Positions 50,074 to 59,199 of a stretch of DNA of 64,000 nucleotides are shown piece after piece (within the stretch, counting starts at the first letter, position 1; every line of letters starts with the position of its first letter). The translations under genes and the position numbers were made by a program. The stretch is from NCBI GenBank assembly GCA_020284085.1, contig JACEVL010000048.1:1010076-1074075 (forward strand), given 5' to 3'. Under the pieces are notes generated by a model. The model was given only the letters and a program-made list of their open reading frames with translations. It was not told the DNA's origin and ran no database searches. Source of the DNA: Aporrectodea caliginosa (Eukaryota; Annelida; Clitellata; Crassiclitellata; Lumbricidae).

Positions 50074-50485
50074 CGCTAACCAACAACCAACAATCCAACA
50101 TTAACTTATGGAAAAGCGGGATGATAGCAAAAACCATTTCACTCACTTATTTCTCTTAATGTGCAATGATTGTACATGTCTACGACTGTTGTTTAATGTT
50201 TATGTATTTTAATAATGCAGTAATTAGCATTAAAAACAAAAGTTATTGACATAAGACTGATTAGCTGGAAGTAATGTGCAAATTGCCATATTTTTCAGCG
50301 TAAATAAGACATACAGTCATATTCGTCACAAAAAAGTGTGTTGTGCAAGTTCTAAATATCGTTTTATTGATCTAATTTTTGGTAAATAATATTTCTTTAA
50401 TCAATGGAACACAATGGAGGGTTGGAGAAAGTTGAACTAGAGATTTCATTTCATGGGACCACCCTATTAAATGCACTTGACCTAT

Positions 50486-50500
50486 TTATTATTAAATTTC
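50486..50500 (+). promoter_or_regulatory. TATA-like region of G5
   Basis: TATTTATTATTAAAT lies 64-78 bases before the G5 start codon and only 17 bases downstream of the transposon end. Part of it belongs to the old 77-base repeat. Confidence 0.35.
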
Positions 50501-50563
50501 AATGCTCCTAAGCTGGAGAAGACCGCCTACCACCACATCAGTTTGAAAAAACTGCTGAAGAAG

Positions 50564-53500
50564 ATGGACGTCAAACTTGTACTGTTGATGAACTGCTTAG
50601 CCGTTGTCTATTGCCAAGAGACCTCCTCATGCAGAAATGATGGTGAATGGCAGAAACAATTCTTTGAAGACTTGCGGTACGAAATAGAGTCAATTCGTCA
50701 GCTGTTTAGCACTCAACCGAAACCTGGCGTTTTGCATCGACAGGCAGGAGATACAGGAGATGAAGTCAGAAATTAAAGATATTCGTCAAATCGTGTCTGA
50801 CCAAAAACAATTGCTGGAAACCTTTCGCGACAAATGGAATGAAACTGGTTTGTTGTTCTTATTTCTATTTGATCCACTTGTATAGCCGTACTATTGAGTG
50901 ACAAAGTGTAGACAGGTGGTGCCAACGCGAAACGCAATGTCATATGCTGAGGTAATGATGAGAATGTGCAGTGTTCATAAATGGGCTCCATATGCCCACC
51001 ATTATACATAATTTATATACACTTGTAGCAGCCATAGATAAACAACTATAATTGATCGAGAATAGTCTGCACAAGGCATCGTCAAAGCCCTTTGTGAATT
51101 CGAACATCATTGATCATCTTTCTTGACCAAAATAACCTATTCGACTAGGCGATGATGCAACTGTAGGCTAAGGTCTATTCATAGGCTGCTTTCAGTGGTC
51201 ACACGCTAGCAACGCCGGACGATACTCATGTCGGCTATCTCGTGGCGTTGGACCTGGATTACACCAACAATCTTCACGATATCAATGGCTTAAGTAGACA
51301 ACGCCGAGTGTATAATCGCATGTCTTTCGGCCGGTGTCACGAAATAGGGTATCACTTATACATGAGTATCCCCCATCCCCCTTAGCGAAATGGAGTTTTC
51401 GGTTTAGTTTGCATTTTTTCGGTTTCTAAGTGAATTCAGTCGTACGGTTTGGATTTATTGTACACATAAAATATTTTAAGTTGCGTATCTTTAGTTTGTA
51501 CGTCGACCTGAAATTAACTTATTTCGTTTTTGGTGATTTTGACTGGATTTTCGTCTTGGCTATCGTGACGCGTGTGACGATGGGGGATAGAATGGTTTAT
51601 CCCTCCGGATACTCTAAACCGGTTTATTCCATCCGAGGGGATAAATTCATTCATCCCCCGGATAGTCTTAGGACGAATACTCTATTTCGTGACACCGGCC
51701 TTGGATTTCGGTCTGGTGTTCGGCATTGGCTCGATTCTCTTCAAACATAGGACGCCGGAAGTGGTCAGGCTTCGCCAGTTAGGTTTGGCAAACACCTCGG
51801 AAACCTTCACGGCGTCCCTTTGTCGCAGTATTTTGAAACATGAAATTAATTTTCACTATATTTTAAATCACTATTCGTGAAAAAGGTATTGGCGATATGT
51901 GCAAGTCTATAGTTTAAGATAAGTTATCGTGCATTTGAGACTTCCTCACCTTTTTTCGTCTTGGACTTCGAAAATTCTAATATTTGGATTGATCCACTTC
52001 TCATAAAGTGAAATTAGTCAATTTAATTTCAAAAATAATTTTGAGTCTAAAGTTGTTTTTTCTTCTACTGATCAACAGAGTGCGCTGTTTTAGGTATCTG
52101 CCATTCTGGTTTCACTTATCTGCCTGCTTCTAAAAGCTGTTACAAGGTCGTCTATGAGAGTCACAACTGGACCTCGGCTGCTCAGAAGTGTCAGAAGCTA
52201 CGTCATGGGTCTCATTTGGTTGCAATTACAAGTGCCGAAGAAAACGAAGCATTGAAGACATTCATTGCCACAGAAATTTCAAGTATGTACAAATGTAAAT
52301 ATTCTACATAAATGCTCAACATTTAGGCATTTATACAGGCATGCATGTGTATATTTATGAATGTATATCTGTATGTATTTTAATCTGTACGAAGCTGGAT
52401 TGGTAAATATAATTGTTGACCTAAATTGAAGTTTGATTGATGAAACTAATTCTTTGTTTAAATATAGGGTGGATTGATGGAAATAATTGTTTGCGTAAAC
52501 AGAATCTGGATCGATTAGAGTCATTAGACTAAGTTTTTGCTTCAGAAGAAGCTGGCTGGATCGATGACGTTTTTGCTTACATAGAAGTGGGATTGACGAA
52601 AATAACCCTTTCAGAACTAGTAGTTGGATCAATGAAAACATTCTTGGTGAAATAGAAGATGGATTGATGACAATAAGTCTTGATACAACCTAAGTTCGAT
52701 TGATGAAAAATTCTCTGAAATGGAAGCTAGATTGATGACAATTATGATGGTTATTGGTATACTGTTTACTTACCAACGTCAAGTACGGCACTGAAGACAT
52801 TAAGTTAAAACAATTTAGCATCGTCAACTACGGGATAACCTTTAATGGCGCTGCTGAATTCCCCAGTTAGTCGGTTTAAATGCACTGTTGCTGATTAGAG
52901 TTAAACACAGTAGCACGTACGTTAAGCGAAAACTGTTCCAATAGAGCAGTCCAAGTGACGGATAGATGGATCCATAGTATAACGAAAGCTTATGACAACA
53001 TAGGCGACAAAGATTTGTTTGGCATATTACAGCTCTTTGGTCACTGCAAGGCTCTTATATTATACGGGATTGCGGCACCTGTATGTCCATTGCCAGTATA
53101 CATTGGATCTCCAAACCGGTTGACTGGAGACCTGAATATTAAGCGCATTAAGTTTGTCGGTGCCTCCCATCGACACTCAACTCTTAGGAATATGCCGAAC
53201 TTTATTCTCTTCATGGCAGGGGTCCAGCGTAGCGTTTACCTCCTATAATATCCCAAGTAGGCCTATGTTAAACCAATATTTAGGCCTACTATCGTTTGTA
53301 GTAATTCCAGCACTGAAATAAATACAGATACATGTTTTTTTAAAGAAAATTCAGGTAACACCGCTTGCATACCGAGAGATTGGCCTGATCTTGGAAATGC
53401 GTTTTGGACATGCGGTCAACGTCTTATCGAAAGCAACTGTACGAGTCCTTTCGTATGGAAACCATCGAGTGATGAAAAGGTGTCATTTGAGTTTGCCAGC

Positions 53501-53632
53501 TGGGCACCAGGTCAACCAGACTGCTACGAAGACGAGGAATTTTGCTTGCATTTATCTACCAAAGCTAACTTTGGTTGGAACGACCAGTTTTGCACCAGGA
53601 AGATGTGTCCATTGTGCGAGTACAAGCCTTAA
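50564..53632 (+). CDS. C-type lectin domain protein, copy G5 (one frameshift in exon 1)
   Basis: Exon 1 (50564-50847) starts MDVKLVLLMNCLAVVYC, a signal peptide, then a helix FFEDLRYEIESIRQLF. After QPKPG the frame runs to a stop at 50776. The adjacent frame instead continues as heptad coiled coil (QEIQEMKSEIKDIRQIVSDQ) to a phase 1 donor G|GTTTGT at 50847, so one extra base would explain the break. Exon 2 (52094-52282) encodes CHSGFTYLPASKSCYKVVYE and SHNWTSAAQKC. Exon 3 (53355-53632) encodes TACIPRDW, FWTCGQRLIESNC, FEFASWAPGQPDCY, FGWNDQFC and CPLCEYKP. QPD is galactose-type. Intron 1 holds a MITE and intron 2 a degenerate minisatellite. It could be a fresh pseudogene, or intact with a base error. 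Confidence 0.65.
51329..51700. mobile_element. MITE-like element in intron 1 of G5
   Basis: The ends GGCCGGTGTCACGAAATAG and CTATTTCGTGACACCGGCC are perfect inverted repeats of 19 bases. The next bases also pair partly (GGGTAT with ATACTC), and GGGGGAT words recur in both halves. It is 372 bp with no coding. The target duplication is unclear. I do not recognise the family. Confidence 0.75.
52430..52760 (+). repeat. Degenerate minisatellite in intron 2 of G5
   Basis: The word TGGATTGATGA and variants (TTGATTGATGA, TGGGATTGACGA, TGGATCAATGA, TAGATTGATGA) recur about eight times at 35-50 base spacing, each followed by AT-rich sequence and often preceded by GAAG. The array is strongly diverged. 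Confidence 0.7.
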
Positions 53633-54430
53633 TATTTAAAAATAGACTTCTTTCCCCCGACTTTTCGTGGAACTACTGCAGTGAAGAAATACTGGAGTCA
53701 ACTCATGTTAAACAATACATTTGCGAAGTCTTTAAATTTATTAATTAACTAACTTTTAGTTTATCTGGTATTGTTAAGTGGAAGTGTCGTTAGAAAAAAA
53801 TATCGATACAAATGCGTTATATTAAAATTATATTTTGTCGTAAACGATCATTGCAACTGCTGTTTATTTTCTGTATGAAATAAAATTAAAACTTGTCGCA
53901 TGTGAACGCGTTGTCTATGAGAAAATGACGTTCATCCCCTCTGAGAGCTGGATGTAGTGTGCAAACATGTAGTCATGGTAATACCAAATTTGTAGCCTGC
54001 ATTCCATGAGGAGTATATCGCAAATTGTAGTCAGATTTGCTTTAACCTATCTTGACGGTGTATAGTCACACTGAGACGATCTATATGAAATGTTTTCTTT
54101 TACCTGAAAATTACCAAAAATATATAAATTTAAACAGAAATATTTCAGGATGTTGAATGACCTGCCATAAGCAATACGTGTGTGTAGCCTGATGAGGTCT
54201 TAGTATGTAGTTCATATAAAGCAGTCTAAGTTTATCAAAAAGCGCTTTCTCAGTGAGCATATAACCTTAGAAAATATTAAGCACCTCAACGGCAGCCATG
54301 GTAGCATGAGCTCAAGTTTTCATTAACAGTTACTGTTATTATGCTCTATTGTATTAGAGAACTGGAATTATTTAACGATACCGTAAGACAATTATGGTCC
54401 AACTGATAGCCACTAAAGATGAATGACAGG
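53633..54430. other. 3' flank of G5
   Basis: An AATAAA signal at 53879-53884 lies about 250 bases after the G5 stop. The rest shows no gene. Confidence 0.45.
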
Positions 54431-54917
54431 TTGGAGACAGAGCAACCATATCCACCGGGTAACTCAATAGGTGGTTTTGAAGATAAGAGGACTTTGCATC
54501 TTACATAAACCGCTTAAACCAGAAACTCGGCCTACTTAAGAAAGACAACATTGTGCAATAGCATATAAATTTTATATTCACCTGCAACTTCCTTTTTCAA
54601 GTAAGCAGCTGTCAAGCCCATGTTTTAGTCCTTCTTTGTAAAGGCGACAAAGTGGGCCTCCGGGTGTAAATCATGACATCTCTGATCGGCAGATGTCCAG
54701 TCGAGTGCTTTGTAGACGACCTTCTAACAGTATTTGAATCCAGACGGACATTTCGATTCAACTTCAACAGCAATCCAGACAATCTTGTACAACTTTCACA
54801 ACATCTATAGCTAACTTTCTTCATGCCTGGAGTTAGCTATGAGATTTTAAAATAGATAGTTAAGTCTTTTGTAGGTTGGCTAACTTGGCTTATTATAAGT
54901 TCTATAATAGGCTAAAG

Positions 54918-55710
54918 TTTAGCCAACCTTTTCGGGCGAGGGGTCGCATTGCCATATCTCTAAGACCTCGGGGGCCGAAGAAAAGTTTCTTCAATGATTT
55001 CAAAATTCGACGCATAGGTCTATTAAAGAACAATAATTTTACTTGCCTACATGAAGAGTGACATTTTTGTTGATTTCTTTGTACTAATGGGATACTTCAC
55101 ATTGCTTTTGTTTGCACGATATCTGTTTCAACAGTTGATGTAGCTATTCTAAGGATTCTAGTTAAATGTCCAATTGTCCATCTGTTAGTGATCTTGAGTT
55201 TTTAAATGTTTGCCATTGTAGACAAAAACCGGTTCACAACAATGCATAGATGGACTGCCTTAAAGAGTGCAATATACCTAATATAAGTGCAGGATAGGAC
55301 AGATTTGGAAAAGCCTCTTAGTTGTAAGCCTATATTCCTTGTTCACTGCTCTCCTTGACAGATTAAGCAGACAACACCCTCAGAATGATCAATGACAAAA
55401 CATACCTCGGTCGACACATTTTTTAAACTCTACATTCTGAGTCAATTTTTGCATTGTGCTTGCACTTATTGACTCCGCCATGGTTGTTTGAGCAGAAAAC
55501 AACATTAAATTGCAACATAGAGCTAGCATTTAAACTTCTTTTGTCTTGTGAAGCAAAAATTATAGTAAATTTTCAATACCGCGCCAATGTAGAATTCAAT
55601 TCCCAATTTTAGACAGACGAAAAGTCAATATTTTTAAAGGCACGGCGGGCCGGAATAACTGACTCGGCGGGCCGGATTGTGGCCCGCGGGCCGTAGGTTG
55701 GACAAGCCTG
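54918..55710. mobile_element. Non-autonomous hAT (Charlie-like) relic
   Basis: The right end, read in complement, is CAGGCTTGTCCAACCTACGG followed by GGCCCGCGGGCCACAATCCG. This is the familiar terminus of Charlie-type hAT elements. The left end keeps TTAGCCAACCTTTTCGGGCG. Near-perfect 8-base flanks GGCTAAAG (54910-54917) and GGCTAAAC (55711-55718) mark the target. B1 and B2 have the unbroken GGCTAAATAAACG sequence. About 0.8 kb, no intact frame. Confidence 0.75.
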
Positions 55711-56109
55711 GGCTAAACAAACTGTAAAATCTTTGAATATTATCAACGACCTTATGCATCAGAACACATTACGAAGTATCGACTTCTGGTGTGGAATGAA
55801 CTCTATAGAGCTAAGAAATAGCAGTTCGATGAGCTAAATTATAGGGTTCAAGAATAGCCTTAAATATGATAAAGGCTAAAATCAAATTTATTTTAGATAT
55901 GTCACTGCTAATTCACAGTGTATTATAATAGTAAACAGTTTCCTAAATTTAAAATGGTCACTATAGACTCATAATAAGATTTGTCTAAAGAAACAGAACT
56001 ATAGCCTACGAATGCGGATAATGTTTTTATTTTTAAACGATCAATAATATAATTTAAGCATAATGTAATGTAAATCTTCGAATATTTCTCAGCGCCCACA
56101 AAAGCCATG

Positions 56110-56640
56110 TCAGGGAGACCAGCTTATTCACCGGCGCTACATCAGATCAAGTCCGCAATAGCCAACTATTCGTTTCGGTGCCTGGTCAAAATCAGGAGAG
56201 ATCAAGCCGAGGAGACAGCATGGTGCTACGGTGGCAATCGGTGATGATGGTGGTCGTGTGGTGGCGCAGAAGTAGAATCAGGATAGGATCATAGCTTGAA
56301 GGGTTCGGTTTTCAGCCGTGAGTAGAAAGCAGAGGTGGAGAGTGCAAGCGGAGGAGAGGTTGAGTTAAGAGGAGAGATAGGAGAATGAGCAAATTAGTGA
56401 AGGTCTTTTGGGAGTCCGTTACAAAGAGCTGGTGCAGCGTAGACTAAGGAGCGGTTGCTGAATTTCAGCGAGGATGAGACTGGAGGCCGGGATAGAGAAA
56501 GGTATGATGATGAGCGAGAAGACCCAGGCGGGTGGATGGTGAATAGCAGGCGAATATAAGAGGATTTAGACGTTTGAAGGGCATTGTAGGTAAGATATAC
56601 TATTTTGCAATGGATGCGTTGATGGACGTTTAGCCAATGA
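56110..56640 (-). mobile_element. LINE relic, reverse transcriptase C-terminus
   Basis: The minus strand reads RIHCKIVYLTYNALQTSKSS, then LVYAAPALCNGLPKDLH and, after a shift, LALSTSAFYSRLKTE. These are the closing motifs of L2/CR1-like LINEs. It is absent from B1 and B2, so it is specific to C. Confidence 0.65.
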
Positions 56641-56999
56641 ACTGATAAGCATAGTTATTAAGCCATTAAATCAGAAATATTACATAAACTTTAACGAGGG
56701 GTGATCACTTTAAATCCGAGTCCAGTTTCTGGCAAAACCGACCAGTAGTTCTTGCAGGATTCTAATCTGCGACTTAACCTCAACCAATGCGATTTAATTC
56801 TCAGTATTCCATGTAGGTCTATCAATGTAGTAATCAAACTCGTATAATTGTATACATGACACCTTTCTCTGTCTTCTCCGCCTTTGCTGCTTACACCGAC
56901 GGAATCGACAAAGAGAATTAAGACATCACGGAGTTTATCCCAATACATGTTTCAACGTTTGAATTCAACGACGTCAGAGAAAATGGGCTTTCTCAAAGC

Positions 57000-57508
57000 T
57001 TTTGAAAGTTAGCCTACACTAAAATGTTTCACATAAGTGTTTTGCCACATGCACAAATGCGTCAGTGCAAAGAAGCGCATTCCCTTAGGCTTATCGGTGG
57101 TTGGCATAATGTAGATCGGTTAACAAATTCTAGGCCAGATCAACACACACAAAAACAACTGTAGTCCACAAAAGCGACTGACAGACATAATTTAGCCCAA
57201 AAACAGAACCGTATCAAGTGTTGTTTTGACGAGCATGTTCGCAGAATATAATAAACGGTATATTCGAGCGAAGCCATCATAATTATATGATACAGCTGCT
57301 CTGATCAAATTAACTTAATGCAGCCGAAAGTATTTGGTCAATAAGAGCTGCGGCATCACAAGTGCTTCTCGTCGTTGACAAGTTTATTGAAGGCGATAAT
57401 AAGTGCGATTATCGTAATTACTTGTATGTAGGAGTAGTTAACCATTTCCAGATAAAGTAGCTGCGTGATCACGAATAATGGGCTTTTAGACGCCATCTAA
57501 GCCATATG
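57000..57508. other. Upstream space between R3 and the array
   Basis: It matches B1 22450-22980 at lower identity. No gene is seen. Confidence 0.4.
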
Positions 57509-57715
57509 TTCTATCTATCTATCTATCTGTCTGTCTGTCTGTCTATCTGGCTGTCTATCCATCTATCAACTGTCTGTCTGCTGCTGTCTCTCTATCTGTT
57601 TGTTCATCCATCCGTCCACCCATCTATCTATCCATCTCTCCTTCTATCCATCTACTTATCTATCTATTTAGGCCTATCTATCTATTTATCTATCTACTAG
57701 CATTTGTACCCGGCT
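57509..57715. repeat. Short tetranucleotide array of block C
   Basis: CTAT/CTGT/CATC repeats correspond to the large arrays in B1 and B2. A TAGGCCTA at 57669-57676 interrupts otherwise regular CTATTTAT/CTATC units. Confidence 0.9.
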
Positions 57716-59110
57716 TTGCCCGGGTTTTCCCCACGCGTAATTTTTAACAGCTGCAAATAAAGGCTACTTACTTACTTATTATACGTTCTTCCGTGTAGCT
57801 CTAGCGTAATCCATCATTGCCGCTCATTGCCACTTTATGATTTTTGAAAATCAACTATAAATGTCCATATATATCGGAACTGAAATTAAATTTGGAACTG
57901 AAAATAGTTGGGATCAGAACGAAAAATCAACCAACTTAGAGAATATATAAATATAGATGAATTTCGTTGGGAGTTTTGGCCTTTTAACACGTGGAGTAAG
58001 TTACAATTATTATGTTGTAGTTGCTGCACTGTGCAATTGTGCAATTCGGAAAATACATTACACCTACGTGCAATTCGGAAAACACATTACACCTACGTCA
58101 GTAATGAACGTGTTTTCATGACGGTCATTATTTTTAGGTAATTTTGCCAAACATTATATCCCACCCACTAGCTTAGTCCTACGCGTTGACATGATACCTT
58201 TTCTAAGAAAATAATTGTGACTGATGAAAATAATAGGCCTAAATTATTGTTCGCAAGAGTCGATCACGGAATAATGCAAGTAAGTGGTTTCTGGCGGCTT
58301 GGTGTAACTGCAGACCTCCAGCGTCGGCAGTAAAAAATTTTATATTTCGCAGCCAGGGTCGGATGCAATCGACTACAGCTGATTTCCTTTAAAATATAAT
58401 TCCTATTAGGCACGATTTAACCCAAGTTGGAGAACTGAAGCCACAGTCCTTTCTACATTGGAGTCGAGAATTGATTCGCAATGCACAAACGTTACTCTAA
58501 GAATCGATCAAATGGATACGTTTTGACCTATCAAATTGTCTTGTAACCCATATAATGATATTGGCCGGATATACATGTATATACCTTAGACCGCGATGTT
58601 CGTATTACGAACATTTGTTCAGTCTAGACCATCAAATCTGTAGCTGTTAGGTTAGGTGTGTTAGGTCTTTAGTATACAATTAAGCGTCATATCCAGCGCA
58701 TCAGTTGTTTGTCATTCATTCATTCATTCCGATAATCTTAAATATATAGAATTTCGTCTTCGAGTTTTGACCTATATGTGAACTAAATCGTCATATCCAG
58801 GACATCGGTCAGCCGTGGTTGGCTATCGCAAAAATGTTTTGTAGTTGATACGGATAGGCTACACACTTCTGTCTAAATACAATAATTGCTGTTGAAACAG
58901 GCCTTTGTTGTTTGGCCGACCATTATAGTTAGACACAATTCTGAAACCATTAAAAAATGACAGCTGTTCAAAGCCAGCATGTTGACTATCTAGAAAAATA
59001 TTAGGTAGGCCTATTAACTCTTTCAATAATAATGATTGCCCAAATAATTGTCCAAAGGTCTAACGCGCTGGGTTAATTGCATGCAATATATTACTACGAG
59101 TCTTTGCTGG
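57716..59110. other. Intergenic upstream of G6
   Basis: It starts with GTACCCGGCTTTGCCCGGGT (57707-57726), a palindrome-rich word common at repeat ends, family unknown. There is a short direct repeat of CAATTCGGAAAACACATTACACC type at 58034-58098. The rest partly matches the G3 and G4 upstream regions. No gene is seen. Confidence 0.4.
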
Positions 59111-59118
59111 TATTTAAG
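59111..59118 (+). promoter_or_regulatory. TATA-like box of G6
   Basis: TATTTAAG lies 89 bases before the start codon at 59200, as in G3 and G4. Confidence 0.55.
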
Positions 59119-59199
59119 GAGGTAAATTCTTCAGTTGAGAAGCGGGCGAAATCGAGAGAAGCTTCGCTATTTTGCCAACTAAGAGCCATACAAGCGAGA

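Larger units (their letters stand above)
47115..50469 (+). mobile_element. Complete hAT-like DNA transposon with intact transposase
   Basis: The ends TAGGGTGGTCC (47115) and GGACCACCCTA (50469) are perfect inverted repeats of 11 bases. A perfect 8-base target duplication TTAAATGC flanks them (47107-47114 and 50470-50477). The uninterrupted target is represented by the neighbouring tandem repeat unit. One long intronless frame fills most of the element. An 8-base duplication, TA-start termini and an RNase H-like transposase with a DTTxSNTG/CRHH region point to the hAT superfamily or a near relative. Intact ends and frame suggest recent activity. Confidence 0.9.
54582..56948 (-). pseudogene. 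Minus-strand C-type lectin relic R3
   Basis: Exon 1 starts at 56948 with MYWDKLRDVLILFVDSVGVS, then a two-base insertion (AATTATACGAG against AATTACGAG) shifts the frame. Exon 2 (about 54761 to 54582) keeps the DWTSADQRCH sequence but has lost about 20 bases around the SCY motif and has TAA in place of GAA in the KKDE motif. The donor at 54581 is still present. No third exon is visible. The intron holds a hAT relic (54918-55710) and a LINE relic (56110-56640). Confidence 0.75.

Noticed and set aside
47115..50469. hAT-like transposon ends (TAGGG...CCCTA) as the source of TAGGCCTA scars
   Set aside because: The words look alike, but this element duplicates eight bases, whereas scars duplicate only TA and add two to four bases.
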